Numbered from the stretch's first letter, positions 52,533 through 62,900 are shown. The stretch: 64,000 nucleotides of DNA from Dactylosporangium vinaceum (GCF_019904175.1 NZ_CP061913.1:3038001-3102000), one strand, 5' to 3'. The notes: generated by a model not told the origin, from the letters alone. Numbers and translations: made by a program.

Positions 52533-53097
52533 AGTGGACGACGCCCACTTCGCCGCCCGCCGCCGCCAGATCCTCGACGCGGCCGCGGCCTGCTTCGCCC
52601 GCGAGGGCTTCCATCGCACGACGATGCAGGACATCGTGCGCGAGTCGAAGATCAGTGCCGGACTGATCTACCGGTACTTCACCGGCAAGGACGACATGAT
52701 AGCCGCCATCGCCGCCGAGTGGCACGAGCGGCGCACCGCGATGCTCGGCGACGATCCGGCCGCGGGATACCTCGACGTCCTGCGCCGCGTCGGCGACCCC
52801 GCGACCCGCGCGGAGCTGCAGCTGGCGGTGCAGGTCTGGGCCGAGTCGGTCCGCAGCCCGGCGGTGCGCGCGATGTCCAGGGCCAACGTGGACCGCCCCG
52901 TCGCCGCGGTGGCCCCGCTACTGGCCGGAGCGTCCGCGGACCCGGCGTCCCTCGCCCGCGTCTTCATCGCCATCTACCAGGGCCTGGTCCTGCAGACCCT
53001 CTGGGACGACGACCTCGACCACGCCGCCTTCGTCCGTGCGGTGGCGACGCTGCTGCCTGATCCGGCCGAGCCAGGGCCCGGCGCCGACCAGGAGTAG
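52525..53097 (+). CDS. TetR family transcriptional regulator
   Basis: 190 residues. The helix-turn-helix (about 12-58) is ILDAAAACFAREGFHRTTMQ, DIVRESKISAGLIYRYFTGK. It is the second gene of the operon with the methyltransferase and probably binds the inverted repeat at 51655. Its last 60 codons overlap the convergent membrane protein gene by 180 bp. Confidence 0.87.
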   Translation: MPKVDDAHFAARRRQILDAAAACFAREGFHRTTMQDIVRESKISAGLIYRYFTGKDDMIAAIAAEWHERRTAMLGDDPAAGYLDVLRRVGDPATRAELQLAVQVWAESVRSPAVRAMSRANVDRPVAAVAPLLAGASADPASLARVFIAIYQGLVLQTLWDDDLDHAAFVRAVATLLPDPAEPGPGADQE

Positions 53098-54186
53098 CAG
53101 GATCGTCAGCGGCAGCCGCCACAGCGCACCGATGCCGCCGCCGGGCTGCTCCGGCCCGGCCTCGGCGGTGTGCGCCCAGACGAGGAACGCATCGCCGATG
53201 GGCAGCAGCCCGAGCGCGTACCGCTTGGTGGTGAGCGTGTTCATCGGCACGCCGGCGAACTCCCCGTAGCGCTCCATGGCATCGGCGAGGCCGAGGTCCC
53301 CGTTCACCCGGGCCGCCCCGACGGCGACGACCGTCGCGGAGAGCGACACGCCGAGCGGCAACGGCCCGCTGTCGACGTCCGCCGCCCCGTCGGTCCCCTT
53401 CGGGTACTCCCGCACCGCCGGCCCGAGCCCGAGCGGCCGCACGACGAACCGAGCCCGGAAGGTGCGGTACTGCTCCCGCGCGAAGTCGTTGTCGACGCTC
53501 GGCAGGAAGCGCAGGATGACACTCTGCGAGCTGCCGCGGGCCCCCTGCAGCGCATCGCCGGTGACTGGGTCGACGACGTGCGGCAGCAGCCCGGTCGCGG
53601 GGTCGAGCCGCTCCCGCGCCCGCCCGACCCACCGCCGGACGGTAGCGCCGAACGTCTCGCCGGCGAGCTCGTCGTGCAGCCGCAGCGAGGCGATGGCCAC
53701 TGTCGAGTCGACGGGCCACGCCTGCCCCGGATAGGCCGGCAGGAACGGCGTCGGGGACGCGTCGAAGGCGGCCGCGATGGCCCGGGACTCGTCGTCGAAG
53801 CGCCGCAGCTCGCCGGCGTCGCGCTCCCGGCTCAGGATCCGGCCCCGCAGCCAGTTGGTCCACCCGGCGTAGAAGACCCCGTACCGCGGCGCGAGCCCTT
53901 CGGCGAACGGCGCCCTCCCCTCGGCACCGTCGAGTTTGGACAGTGCCCACCGCGCATCCGCGAGGTGCCCGGTGTCGGCGCTGGCGAGCCCGTAGAGCAC
54001 GTGCAGGAAGAAGTACCCTTCGGGAAACAGCCCTTGCGCGTCTTCGCCCGCACCGTGCTCGAGGCGCTCCCGCAGGAAGGCCAGCTGCCGATCGTTGCCC
54101 TCGACCGGCGCGTAGAGGCGCACTACCCCGCTGAGGGCGCACCCGGCCAGCAGCCCGGCGAGCACCAGCCGCAGGATCCGCCCCAT
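52918..54186 (-). CDS. Membrane-associated protein of unknown function, alpha-helical barrel-like
   Basis: 422 residues from ATG 54186. An N-terminal hydrophobic segment (LVLAGLLAGCALSGVVRLYA) is a signal or anchor. The middle (about 40-350) contains repeated helical segments such as GYFFLHVLYGLASADTGHLA and YGVFYAGWTNWLRGRILS, with PVDSTVAIASLRLHDEL, reminiscent of (alpha/alpha)6-barrel proteins like linalool dehydratase/isomerase. A C-terminal membrane helix (LPLTILLLLVGAGPWLG) follows. The last 60 codons lie antisense to the TetR gene. That tail is charged and probably not conserved. Confidence 0.6.
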   Translation of the reverse strand: MGRILRLVLAGLLAGCALSGVVRLYAPVEGNDRQLAFLRERLEHGAGEDAQGLFPEGYFFLHVLYGLASADTGHLADARWALSKLDGAEGRAPFAEGLAPRYGVFYAGWTNWLRGRILSRERDAGELRRFDDESRAIAAAFDASPTPFLPAYPGQAWPVDSTVAIASLRLHDELAGETFGATVRRWVGRARERLDPATGLLPHVVDPVTGDALQGARGSSQSVILRFLPSVDNDFAREQYRTFRARFVVRPLGLGPAVREYPKGTDGAADVDSGPLPLGVSLSATVVAVGAARVNGDLGLADAMERYGEFAGVPMNTLTTKRYALGLLPIGDAFLVWAHTAEAGPEQPGGGIGALWRLPLTILLLLVGAGPWLGRIRQQRRHRTDEGGVVEVVVPEGLQDQALVDGDEDAGEGRRVRGRSGQ

Positions 54187-54292
54187 GCGCGCGACGGTAG
54201 CGCACGGGACCAACCCCCGGCCCGGTACCGGCCCGGACGGCCGCCCGTACGCGGCGGTGGGAGGCTGCGCGGGCCCGCCGGTGCCGCTGCGG

Positions 54293-55186
54293 CTACGCGT
54301 CGCGGAGTGCGGTCAGCGCGGCGTGGACGATGCCGGAGGTGCGGGCCAGGGCCCGGCGGGCGGCCGCGGGGGACGCCTGCGCGAGCAGGGAGACGAGCGC
54401 CACCTTCGGCTCGCCGTCCGCGGCGGCCAGGGCGGCGGTGCAGGCCTGCTCGTCCAGGCCCGTCGCCTGGGTGAGCAGGCGGACCTGGCGGGCGCGCAGC
54501 TTGGTGTTGCTGGCGACCATGTCGGTCATCAGGTTGGAGTACGTCCGGCCCAGCCGGACCATCACCGCCGTCGACAGGGCGTTGAGTACGAGCTTCTGGG
54601 CGGTGCCGGCTTTCATGCGGGTGGAGCCCGTGATCGCCTCCGGGCCGGTGTCGACCGCGATGTGCACGTCGGCCAGGCCGGCCAGCGGGGCGGACGGGTT
54701 GGCGGAGATCAGGACCGTGGCGGCGCCGGCGGTGCGGGCGGCCCTGAGGGCGCCGGCCACGTACGGTGTCGTGCCGCTCGCGGAGGCGCCGACCGCGATG
54801 TCACCCGGCCGGACGGCGACGGCGGCGGCCGCGCCCAGAGCCTCGTCGTCCTCGGCGCCCTCGGCCGCGGTGAGCAGCGCGGGCGGCCCGCCGGCGATGT
54901 GCGCGGCGACCAGGCCGGCGCCGGCGCCGTAGGTCGGCTGGAGCTCGGCGGCGTCGAGGACGGCCAGGCGGCCCGACGTGCCCGCGCCGAAGTAGTGCAT
55001 CCGGTGGCCCGCGTGCAGCGCCGCGACCGCGAGGTCCACGGCCTCGGCGACCGCGGGGAGTACCGCCAGCACCGCCGGCGCCACCTTGTGGTCCTCGGTG
55101 TTGATCAGCCGGAGCACGTCGAGGGTGGGCAGGCGGTCGATCTCGGTCGTGGCCGGGTTGCGGCGCTCGGTGGGGGAGAGGCTCAC
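54293..55186 (-). CDS. murQ: N-acetylmuramic acid 6-phosphate etherase (MurQ)
   Basis: 297 residues, standard length. The SIS-fold family markers are TERRNPATTEIDRLPTLDVL, INTEDHKVAPAV, MHYFGAGTSGRLAVLDAAEL, the catalytic SASGTTPYVAGAL, and GSTRMKAGTAQKLVLN followed by TYSNLM. It cleaves the lactyl ether of MurNAc-6-phosphate during peptidoglycan recycling. GTG 55186 overlaps the stop of the MurR/RpiR regulator gene (GTGA). Confidence 0.95.
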   Translation of the reverse strand: MSLSPTERRNPATTEIDRLPTLDVLRLINTEDHKVAPAVLAVLPAVAEAVDLAVAALHAGHRMHYFGAGTSGRLAVLDAAELQPTYGAGAGLVAAHIAGGPPALLTAAEGAEDDEALGAAAAVAVRPGDIAVGASASGTTPYVAGALRAARTAGAATVLISANPSAPLAGLADVHIAVDTGPEAITGSTRMKAGTAQKLVLNALSTAVMVRLGRTYSNLMTDMVASNTKLRARQVRLLTQATGLDEQACTAALAAADGEPKVALVSLLAQASPAAARRALARTSGIVHAALTALRDA

Positions 55187-56058
55187 CCGCGGCCTCGTTC
55201 GGCTTTGGTGCGCCGGCCGCGCACCGCCTCGCGGGTCGCCTCCAGGGCCGTGCGGGTCCTGTCGTACGTGCGCTGGGCGACGCCGACGAACACGCAGTCG
55301 ACCACGGTGAGCTGGGCCAGGCGGCTCGCCATGGCGCCGGAGCGGTACGTGGTCTCGCGGGCCGCCGTCGTCAGCACGAGCGCGGCGGCGCGGGCGATCG
55401 GCGACTTCGGGAAGTTGGTCAGGGCGACGGTCGTCGCGCCCCGGCGGCCGGCCTCGGTGAACGCCTCCATGGTGTCCATCGTGGTCCCCGTGTGCGAGAT
55501 GCCGACCGCCACGTCCCCCGGGCCGAGCAGCGCCGCGCTTGTCAGCGCCACGTGCACGTCCGACCAGGCGTACGCGGTCAGGCCGATGCGGTGCAGCTTC
55601 TGCTGGAAGTCCTGGGCCACGAACGCACTCGCGCCGACGCCGTAGATGTCGATGCGGCGGGCCGCGGCGATCGCGGTGACGACCTGCTCCAGCGCGTCGA
55701 GGTCCAGCTGGGCGGCGGTGTCCTCGACGGCCCGCGCGTCGGCGTAGGCGATGGTCCTGACCACCTGGGCCAGGTCGTCGGAGCGGCTGATGTCGCTGCC
55801 GACCGCCTCGTGGGCCCGGTCGTCCCGGCGGACCCGGCCCGCCTCGGCGGCCAGGCGCAGCCGTAACTCGGGGTAGCCGGAGACGCCGATGGCCCGGCAG
55901 AACCGGATGACGGTGGTCTCGGAGGTGGCGGCCCGCTTGGCCAGCTCGGTGATCGTCATCTGCGCCGCGGTGGCCGCCTCGTCCAGGATGATCCGCCCGA
56001 CCCGCTGCTCGGCCCGTGAGAGCGAGGGCAGCAGACCACGAATCCGCACCACGGTCAT
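55183..56058 (-). CDS. murR: MurR/RpiR family transcriptional regulator
   Basis: 291 residues. The N-terminal helix-turn-helix (about 1-80) has SRAEQRVGRIILDEA, TITELAKRAATSETTVIRFC. The C-terminal SIS domain (about 125-265) has IDIYGVGASAFVAQDFQQKL and GDVAVGISHTGTTMDTMEA, expected to bind a sugar phosphate such as MurNAc-6-P. It is the first gene of the murR-murQ operon. GTAAC-TTTTT-TAC-like half-sites just upstream of the ATG (around 56058-56075) may be its own operator. Confidence 0.9.
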   Translation of the reverse strand: MTVVRIRGLLPSLSRAEQRVGRIILDEAATAAQMTITELAKRAATSETTVIRFCRAIGVSGYPELRLRLAAEAGRVRRDDRAHEAVGSDISRSDDLAQVVRTIAYADARAVEDTAAQLDLDALEQVVTAIAAARRIDIYGVGASAFVAQDFQQKLHRIGLTAYAWSDVHVALTSAALLGPGDVAVGISHTGTTMDTMEAFTEAGRRGATTVALTNFPKSPIARAAALVLTTAARETTYRSGAMASRLAQLTVVDCVFVGVAQRTYDRTRTALEATREAVRGRRTKAERGRG

Positions 56059-56273
56059 GTAAAAAAGTTACCGAAATCGACTCGTATTCGTCAATACTTC
56101 ACCGGCGGGCCGCGGAGCCGGAGCGGTCGCCTCCGGTGATGGGCGGACACGGTCGGTACCCTAGGACATCGTCGGCGATGGGGGTCCGGGCTGTTCGCGC
56201 TTGTCATGCTGATGTCGGATTGACGATCAGATTCCGGGCTGCCGGGACGGGCGCGCCGAGCCAAACTGGCGTG

Positions 56274-57038
56274 ATGGTCACCGATGTCCCGTACTGCGCG
56301 CTCGACCAGATAGCGGCGAATCCCGAGGTCCAGCGGGTGCGGGAGGTGGCGTTCGCCGCGCTGCACCTCGAGCCCGGGCAGCGGGTGCTCGACGCGGGGG
56401 CCGGGACCGGCGAGGTCGCGCGGCTCCTGTCGACCCGGCTGTCGGGGACGGGCTCCATCGTGGCCGTCGACGCGTCGGCCGATGCCGTCGCGACCGCGCG
56501 CGCCCGCGACGAGGGGACCTGCGTGCGGTACACCCAGGGCGATGTCTGTGCTCTCGACTTTCCGGACGGCTGGTTCGACGCCGTCCGGTGCGAGCGGGTG
56601 CTGAAGCATCTGGCCGAGCCCGACGCGGCCGTGGCCGAGCTGGCCCGGGTCACGCGGCCGGGCGGGCGGGTCTGTCTCGTCGACACCGACTGGGAGTCGG
56701 TGGCCGTGGACGGGCTGCCCCATCCGCTGGTGGCGCGGGTCCGGACCCACCTGCTGGCGACGGTCGTCGGCCAGCACCTCGACATGGGGCGCACACTGCG
56801 GCGGCGGCTGCTGCACGCGGGGCTGCGGGACGTGACGGCGGTGCCGGTGGCGCTGTACTTCGCCGACCCGCTCTCGGCCGCCGCGGTGCTGCCGATGGTG
56901 AACCCGATGGTGCCCGCCGACGCCGGCCTGATCCCGGCGGATTTGCGCGAGGAGTGGTTCGGGGCGCTGGCCGAGGCGGGGGAGCGCGGCGACTTCCTGG
57001 CCACGATCACCATGTGGGTGGCCGCGGCGACGGTGTAG
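56274..57038 (+). CDS. SAM-dependent methyltransferase
   Basis: 254 residues. Motif I is VLDAGAGTGEVARLLSTRLS. SIVAVDASADAVATARARD follows, then FDAVRCERVLKHLAEPDAAV and RVTRPGGRVCLVDTDWES. It is a generic class I enzyme close to UbiE-type or arsenite methyltransferase-like proteins, but without the cysteines of the latter. ATG 56274 or the preceding GTG 56271 starts it. The longer in-frame extension back to 56016 overlaps the murR gene and is not real. Confidence 0.83.
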   Translation: MVTDVPYCALDQIAANPEVQRVREVAFAALHLEPGQRVLDAGAGTGEVARLLSTRLSGTGSIVAVDASADAVATARARDEGTCVRYTQGDVCALDFPDGWFDAVRCERVLKHLAEPDAAVAELARVTRPGGRVCLVDTDWESVAVDGLPHPLVARVRTHLLATVVGQHLDMGRTLRRRLLHAGLRDVTAVPVALYFADPLSAAAVLPMVNPMVPADAGLIPADLREEWFGALAEAGERGDFLATITMWVAAATV

Positions 57039-57069
57039 GTGACTGCCGCTGCCGGGCGCGGTGGCCGGC

Positions 57070-57555
57070 TCAGGGCTCGGCGGCCGCGAGCAGGTCCTTG
57101 AGCAGGGCGTTCAGGCGCCGGCGGGCGGCGGGCGGCAGCTGTTCGAGCACGTCGCGCTGGGCGTCCAGGCCGGCGCCGACGGCCGCGTCGACGAGGTGGC
57201 GGCCCCGGGCGGTCAGCGTGATGATCAGGCCGCGGCGGTCCTCCGGGTCGGGCGAGCGGGTGACGAGGCCGGAGCGCTCCAGGCGGTCGAGGCGGCCCGT
57301 CATGCCCCCGGTGGTCAGCATCAGCGTGGCGCTGAGCTGCTTCGGCGAGAGCTCGAACGGGTCGCCGGCCCGGCGCAGGGTCGCGAGCACGTCGAACTCG
57401 CCGCGGTTGAGGCCGAGCTCGCCGTACACCTTCTCCTGGCGATCTCCGAGCACCTTGGCCAGGCGGTAGATCCGGCCGAACACGGCCATCGCCTCGGTCT
57501 CCAGCTCCGGCCGCTCGCGCGCCCACTGCTCCACGATCCGGTCGACGTCGTCCAT
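57070..57555 (-). CDS. MarR family transcriptional regulator
   Basis: 161 residues. The winged helix reads LNRGEFDVLATLRRAGDPFE, LSPKQLSATLMLTTGGMTGR and LDRLERSGLVTRSPDPEDRR with the wing GLIITLTARGR. ATG 57555 (MDDVDR) is preferred to an upstream start at 57570. It is divergent from an EamA transporter gene across an 11-bp-arm inverted repeat and probably represses both. Confidence 0.88.
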   Translation of the reverse strand: MDDVDRIVEQWARERPELETEAMAVFGRIYRLAKVLGDRQEKVYGELGLNRGEFDVLATLRRAGDPFELSPKQLSATLMLTTGGMTGRLDRLERSGLVTRSPDPEDRRGLIITLTARGRHLVDAAVGAGLDAQRDVLEQLPPAARRRLNALLKDLLAAAEP

Positions 57556-57581
57556 GCGGCAATCGTACAACTAACTTGCGT

Positions 57582-57609
57582 CTAAGTAGCTTGTGAGTAA
57601 GCTACTTAG
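57582..57609. promoter_or_regulatory. MarR operator
   Basis: Perfect 11-bp arms, CTAAGTAGCTT and AAGCTACTTAG, around GTGAGT lie between the MarR and EamA genes, ending 2 bases before the EamA start codon. A bound dimer would cover the start site. Confidence 0.75.
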
Positions 57610-57611
57610 TC

Positions 57612-58541
57612 ATGAGGAACCTGACGGCCGTCGCTCCCGTGCTGTGGGGCACCACATATCTGGTCACCACCGAGCTGCTCCCCGCCGGCCGTCCGCTGCT
57701 GGCCGGCACGCTGCGCGCCCTGCCCGCCGGGCTGCTGCTCGTCGCCGCCGCCCGGGCCCGGCCCCGCGGCGCCTGGTGGTGGCGGGCGGCCGTGCTCGGG
57801 ACGCTCAACATCGGGCTGTTCTTCGCGCTGCTGTTCGTGGCCGCATACCGGCTGCCGGGCGGGGTCGCGGCGGTGCTCGGCGCGCTCGGGCCGTTCGTGG
57901 TGGCCGGGTTGGCGTTCGGCATTCTCGGCCAGCGGCCCACCGCCCGGGTCCTGGCCGCCGGGGCCGCCGGGCTCGCCGGTGTCGCGCTGCTCGTGCTGCG
58001 CTCGTCGGTGGCGCTCGACCCGATCGGGCTGCTGGCGGCGTTCGGCGGCATGGTGTCCATGTCGTTCGGCACCGTGCTCGGCCGGCGCTGGGGCCGGCCC
58101 GACGCCGGCCTCCTGGCCCTGACCGGCTGGCAGCTCACGATCGGCGGCCTGCTCCTGCTCCCGGTGGCCCTGTGCGCAGAGGGCCTTCCCGGCCACCTGA
58201 CGCCGGCCAACGTCGCCGGGTTCGGCTACCTGTCGGTGATCGGTACCGCCGGCGCCTACTTCCTGTGGTTCCGGGGCGTCACCACCCTCGCGCCCGCGCG
58301 GGTCAGCCTGCTCAGCCTGCTGAGCCCGGTCGTCGCGGCGGTCCTCGGCTGGGTCGTGCTGGGGCAGTCGCTCTCCGGCGGGCAGCTGGCCGGCGCGGCC
58401 GTGATACTGGCCGCCGTGCTGGTCGGGGCCACGACGTTCACGGTGCGGGGCCCGGGCCGGTCGGGCCCGCGCGGAGCGGCGCCGGACCAGGCCGGGTGCG
58501 TCGCCAAGCCGACACTGCTCAAGGCGGTGGTCGCGCCGTAG
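57612..58541 (+). CDS. EamA/DMT family transporter
   Basis: 309 residues, ten predicted helices. It opens LTAVAPVLWGTTYLVTTELL, with FVAAYRLPGGVAAVLGALGP in the first half and TAGAYFLWFRGVTTLAPARV and SPVVAAVLGWVVLGQSLSGG in the second. This is the RhaT/YedA-like subgroup, exporters of amino acids or drugs. The MarR operator just upstream suggests substrate-induced expression. A polar C-terminal tail of about 40 residues is extra. Confidence 0.9.
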   Translation: MRNLTAVAPVLWGTTYLVTTELLPAGRPLLAGTLRALPAGLLLVAAARARPRGAWWWRAAVLGTLNIGLFFALLFVAAYRLPGGVAAVLGALGPFVVAGLAFGILGQRPTARVLAAGAAGLAGVALLVLRSSVALDPIGLLAAFGGMVSMSFGTVLGRRWGRPDAGLLALTGWQLTIGGLLLLPVALCAEGLPGHLTPANVAGFGYLSVIGTAGAYFLWFRGVTTLAPARVSLLSLLSPVVAAVLGWVVLGQSLSGGQLAGAAVILAAVLVGATTFTVRGPGRSGPRGAAPDQAGCVAKPTLLKAVVAP

Positions 58542-58552
58542 CCTTGGTCCAC

Positions 58553-59854
58553 ATGGTGTCGCTCAGCCCCCGGACCCGCCGAGCCGGCCTCGCCGCGCTC
58601 GCCGTGCTGGTCCTCGCGGGGCTGGCCGCCGTCGCCTGGCCGGACGGCGCCGGGCGGGCCGGGCGCGTGCTGAACCGGATCTCCTCGGCCCAGATCGCCG
58701 CCGGCGTCGGCTGGACCCACCGCTGGACGGCGGCCCCGGACGGCGCGACGGACGCCGCCGGCAACCAGTGGGACGCCGACACCGCGATCGTGCAGGGCGG
58801 GTCCGCGCCCAGAGCGCTCGCCGCGGGCAGTCCGGCGCCGTACAGGTACACCCGAAGCGGCACGTTGGTCTTCACACTGCCGGTGCCGCAGCCGGGCACG
58901 TTCGCCGTGATCCTGTCGCTGGCCGCCCCCGAGCGCGGGCCGGCGCCCGAGGCCGCCGTGACCGTGACCCTCGCCGGCGGCACCGCCCGGACCGTCCGGC
59001 TCGCGGCCACCGGCGCCGGGCGCGTCCGCCACGCCGTCGCCCTCGCCCCGGTCACCGGCGACGCCGTCTCGCTCACCGTCGGCGACCTGCACAACCTGGC
59101 CGGGGTCGCGGCCGTCACCGCCACCATGGCCCGCACCGGCACCGACGAGCTGAAGGCCGAGCTGGCCGAGGAGTTCGACGGCCCGGCCGGGACCGCGCTG
59201 CTGCCCGGCTGGCGGCACGAGACCGGCGGGGGCGGGTGGGGCAACGGGGAGCTGCAGGAGTACACGCAGAGTGCGGCCAACGGCGCACTCACCGGCGACG
59301 GCCGGTTCGCCATCACCGCCCGCGGCGACCGGGGGAAGTACACGTCGGCCCGCCTGCGCTCGGCGTTCGAGGCCCAGTACGGCCGGATCGAGGGCGTCAT
59401 GCAGGTGCCCTCCGGCCGCGGCCTGCTGCCCGCGTTCTGGATGCTCGGCGCGGACGTCGCCACCGCCGGCTGGCCCGACGCCGGCGAGATCGACCTGATG
59501 GAGACCCTCGGCGCGGCCGAACCGGGCGTCGTGCACGGCACGTTCCACGGCCCCGACGGCTCCGAGCGCGGCTGGGAACGGCCGTTCACCGCCCGGCCGG
59601 CGGGCGGCCCGGACCGGGGCATGCACCGCTACGGCCTGGAGTGGTGGCCGGGCGTCCTGCAGTGGTCGGTCGACGGCGTCGTCCAGGCCACCCTGCGCCA
59701 GGAGGACCTGGGCGCCCGGCAGCACTGGGTGTTCGAGCGCAAGGCGTACCTGCTGCTCGACATCGCCGTCGGCGGCCGCTGGCCGGGCACGCCCCCGCCG
59801 GCGACGGCGTTCCCGCAGACGATGTACGTCGAGTCCGTCCACTGGTGGCGCTGA
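58553..59854 (+). CDS. Secreted or anchored GH16 beta-glucanase (laminarinase-like)
   Basis: 433 residues. An N-terminal hydrophobic segment (LAALAVLVLAGLAAVAW) is a signal or anchor. A malectin/CBM-like beta domain occupies about 45-195. The GH16 catalytic domain (about 200-433) has GGGGWGNGELQEYT, ARLRSAFEAQYGRIEGVMQV, LLPAFWMLG and the active-site motif EIDLME with Glu312 (nucleophile), Asp314 and Glu317 (acid/base), ending FPQTMYVESVHWWR. It should hydrolyse beta-1,3 or mixed-linkage glucan. ATG 58553 lies 12 bp after the EamA stop. Confidence 0.92.
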   Translation: MVSLSPRTRRAGLAALAVLVLAGLAAVAWPDGAGRAGRVLNRISSAQIAAGVGWTHRWTAAPDGATDAAGNQWDADTAIVQGGSAPRALAAGSPAPYRYTRSGTLVFTLPVPQPGTFAVILSLAAPERGPAPEAAVTVTLAGGTARTVRLAATGAGRVRHAVALAPVTGDAVSLTVGDLHNLAGVAAVTATMARTGTDELKAELAEEFDGPAGTALLPGWRHETGGGGWGNGELQEYTQSAANGALTGDGRFAITARGDRGKYTSARLRSAFEAQYGRIEGVMQVPSGRGLLPAFWMLGADVATAGWPDAGEIDLMETLGAAEPGVVHGTFHGPDGSERGWERPFTARPAGGPDRGMHRYGLEWWPGVLQWSVDGVVQATLRQEDLGARQHWVFERKAYLLLDIAVGGRWPGTPPPATAFPQTMYVESVHWWR

Positions 59855-59937
59855 GGCCCGGCCCCGCCGGACCGGATCGGGCGCCGGCTGAAACTGTCGG
59901 ACCCGGCGCGTAAGGTGCCCCGTGAGATCGACGGCAA

Positions 59938-62900
59938 GTGGCCCCGGGGGTGCGCGTGTTCGGACTGGTGTTCAGTGCCCTTCGAGCGCGCGCCGCCCAG
60001 GCCGGCACCGTGTTCGTCCTGGGCGTCCTGCTCGTGACCGCGGCCGCGGCCGGCCCCTGGTTCGCCGCCGGGGCGGCGCTGCGGGCGGCCGAGGCCGGGG
60101 TGGAAGCGGCACCGGCCGCCGAGCGGACCATCTCGGTGCGCCGCGCGACGAACGCGGACAGTGACCCCGAGTCGGCGCTTGCCGCCTACCGCGACACCGT
60201 GGAGCGGCTGCTGCCCGGGCGCGATCCGGCGGTGCCCGGCTACGTCGGCGTCACCGCGGACATGCTGCTGGAGCGGGCCGACGGCGTCGCCATCGGCGAG
60301 GCCGGGCCGCCCAAGGTCTCCGTCGCCTACCGCGAGGACCTCTGCGCCCACCTCCAGGTCGACGGGCGCTGCCCGGCGGCCGCCGGTGAGGTGCTGCTGA
60401 GCACGACCGCCGCCGACGCGCTGGGGCTGCGGACCGGCGACGTGCTGCAGCTGCGCAACCAGCCCCGGTCGAAGCCGGTCCCGGCCACCGTCGTCGGCCG
60501 CTACGACCTGGCCGACCCGACCGGGGTCTACTGGGGCGACCGGCTGTTCCGGGCGTCGGTCGAGGGCGGCCTCGACCCGGTGTTCACGGCCGCCGCCACG
60601 TTCCAGGACGCGCAGCTGGCCGGGCCGACGTTCGCCTACACCACCGAGCTGCCGGTGTCCGCGTTCACCGACCCGGCCGCCTCGGTCGCCGACCGCCTGG
60701 GCCGGGCCGACTTCGCGTTCGGCCGGGCCGGGCTCACCCTTGTGGCGCCCGGGCAGGACCTGGCCGTCCGGGTCGGCGCCGACCGGGCCGCGATCAGCGA
60801 CGGCGTCGTGGCCGGCACCGTCGCGGCGGTGGTGCTGTGCTGGTTCGCGCTCGCGCTGGCCGGCCGGCAGACCGCCCGCGAGCGGCGCGGGGACGCGGCG
60901 CTGCTGAAGCTGCGCGGCGGCACCCGGCGCCGGGCGCTGCGGCTCGGGGTGGGGCAGCTGGCGGTGCCGCTGGTGGCCGGCCTGCCCATCGGCCTCGCCC
61001 TCGGCCGGCTGGCCGGTTGGCTGCTCGGCGGGTCGCCGGGCGGGTTCGGCCTCGGCCTCGGCGGGCCGTTCACCGGGGTCGCCGGGCTGTGGCTGCTCGC
61101 CGGGCTCGCGGCCGTCGCCGCGGTCCTGGGCGGGCTGCTGGCCATGGCGGCCGGTGAGTTCGCCGTGCTGCGGGCGCCGGTGGCCGTGCTGCTGCGGCGG
61201 GTGCCGTCGCCGGGCCGGGCCCGCCGGGTCGCCGTCGACGTGGTGCTGATCGTGCTGGCCGCGTTCGCCGCGGCCCAGCTCTGGGGCAGTGGGCTGCGCA
61301 CCGCGGTGCCCGTCCTGATCGCGGCCGTGGTCGCCGTGGCCGCCGCCCGGGTCCTCGCGTCGGCGGCGTCGCGGGCCGGGGCGGGGGCGCTGCGGGCCGG
61401 GCGGCTGCGGGCCGGGCTGGCCGCGTTCCAGCTGTCCCGCCAGCCCGGCGCCGACCGGCTCATGGCGCTCGTGGCCGTCGCCGTGGCCGGGCTGGGCGTG
61501 GCGACCGGCGGCTGGGTGGCCGGGTTCGCCGCGCGCGACGACCGGGCCGCGCAGGAGCTTGGCGCGCCGCGGGTCCTGACCGTGCGGGCGGCCAACCCGA
61601 CGGCGCTGCTCGACGCCGTCCGGCGGGCCGATCCGGGCGGGCGGGAGGCGATGGCGGCCGTCGTGGACCGGTCCCTGACGCCGCCGGTGCTCGCGGTCGA
61701 CGCGGCCCGGCTGCGGGCGGTGGCGGGCTGGCGGCCGGAGTACGGGCCGCTGCCGTCGCTCGTGCCGGCCGGTACCGACGCCGCGGCGCCGGCCGTGACC
61801 GGCGGGCGGCTGCTCGTGCGGGTGCGCAACGGCGGGGCGTCGGCCGTGCACCTCGCCGTGCTGCTGCAGAACACCGTCACCGGCAGGCGGACCGCACTCA
61901 CGCTCGGGCCCATCGCGCCCGGCGAGCAGGAGGCCGGGGCGCCCGTGACCGGGTGTGCCGAAGGGTGCCGGCTGGTCCGCCTCGATCTCGTGCAGCCGCC
62001 GCCCCCGCCCGGCTCCGCACCCGAGGGCAAGCCGTCCAATCCGGGCGACGCGGGCGACGCGGGCGACGCGGGCGGGCCGGGCGACTCCGGCGGGTCGCCC
62101 GGGCGGGGCGGTGACCAGGTCGTGGACACGCTGACGATCACCGGGATACGGCAGGAAGGGCCGGCGGCCGACGTGCTCGGCGCGGCGTTCCTCGGCGATC
62201 CGCGGCAGTGGCGGACGGTGACCAACGGGTCCGCGATGCAGGTCAGCGCGCGCGAGGGCGCGCTCACCCTCTCGCTGCCGGACGCCGCGCTCGGGTTCGA
62301 CGACCGGGTGTGGGTCATGGCCGCCGCGCTGCCGCTGCCCGTCGTGCTCGCCGGGGCCGCGCCCGACGCCTGGCACAGCGGGGACCCGTCGATCGACCTG
62401 TTCGCCGGCGGCGTCCCGGTCCGGGTCGCCGGCACCGCGCCGCTGCTGCCGGTGCTCGGCCGCTCCGGGCTGCTCGTCGACCTCGACGCGGCCCAGCGGG
62501 TGGGTGCGGCCGCGTCCTCGCCGGGCGCCTATCAGGTGTGGCTGGCCGCCGGGGCCGGGCCCGGGGTCGAGGACCGGCTGCGGTCGGCCGGGCTGATGAT
62601 CCTCGGCTCCGACGACACCGCCGGGCGGGCCGCCGGGTTCGCCGGCCGCGGCCCGGCCCTCGCCGAGCGCTATCGCCTCTTCGCCGCTGTCGTCGGGCTC
62701 CTGGCCGCCGCGGCCGCCCTGGTTGTCACCGTCGCGGCCGAGCGCCGCCAGCGCAACGCCGACCTGCGGGCGCTGCGGCTGCAGGGCCTCCCGGTGCGCA
62801 CCGCCGTCGGCGCGGCCCGGGCCGGGTCCGGCGCGGTGGTCCTGGCCGGCGTCCTGACCGGGCTCCTGGCCGCGGTCATCGCCCGGTTCGCGTCCGGCCC

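Noticed and set aside
56016..56273. N-terminal extension of the 56.3-kb methyltransferase
   Set aside because: It overlaps the murR start and lacks similarity to methyltransferases. The conserved fold starts after 56274.
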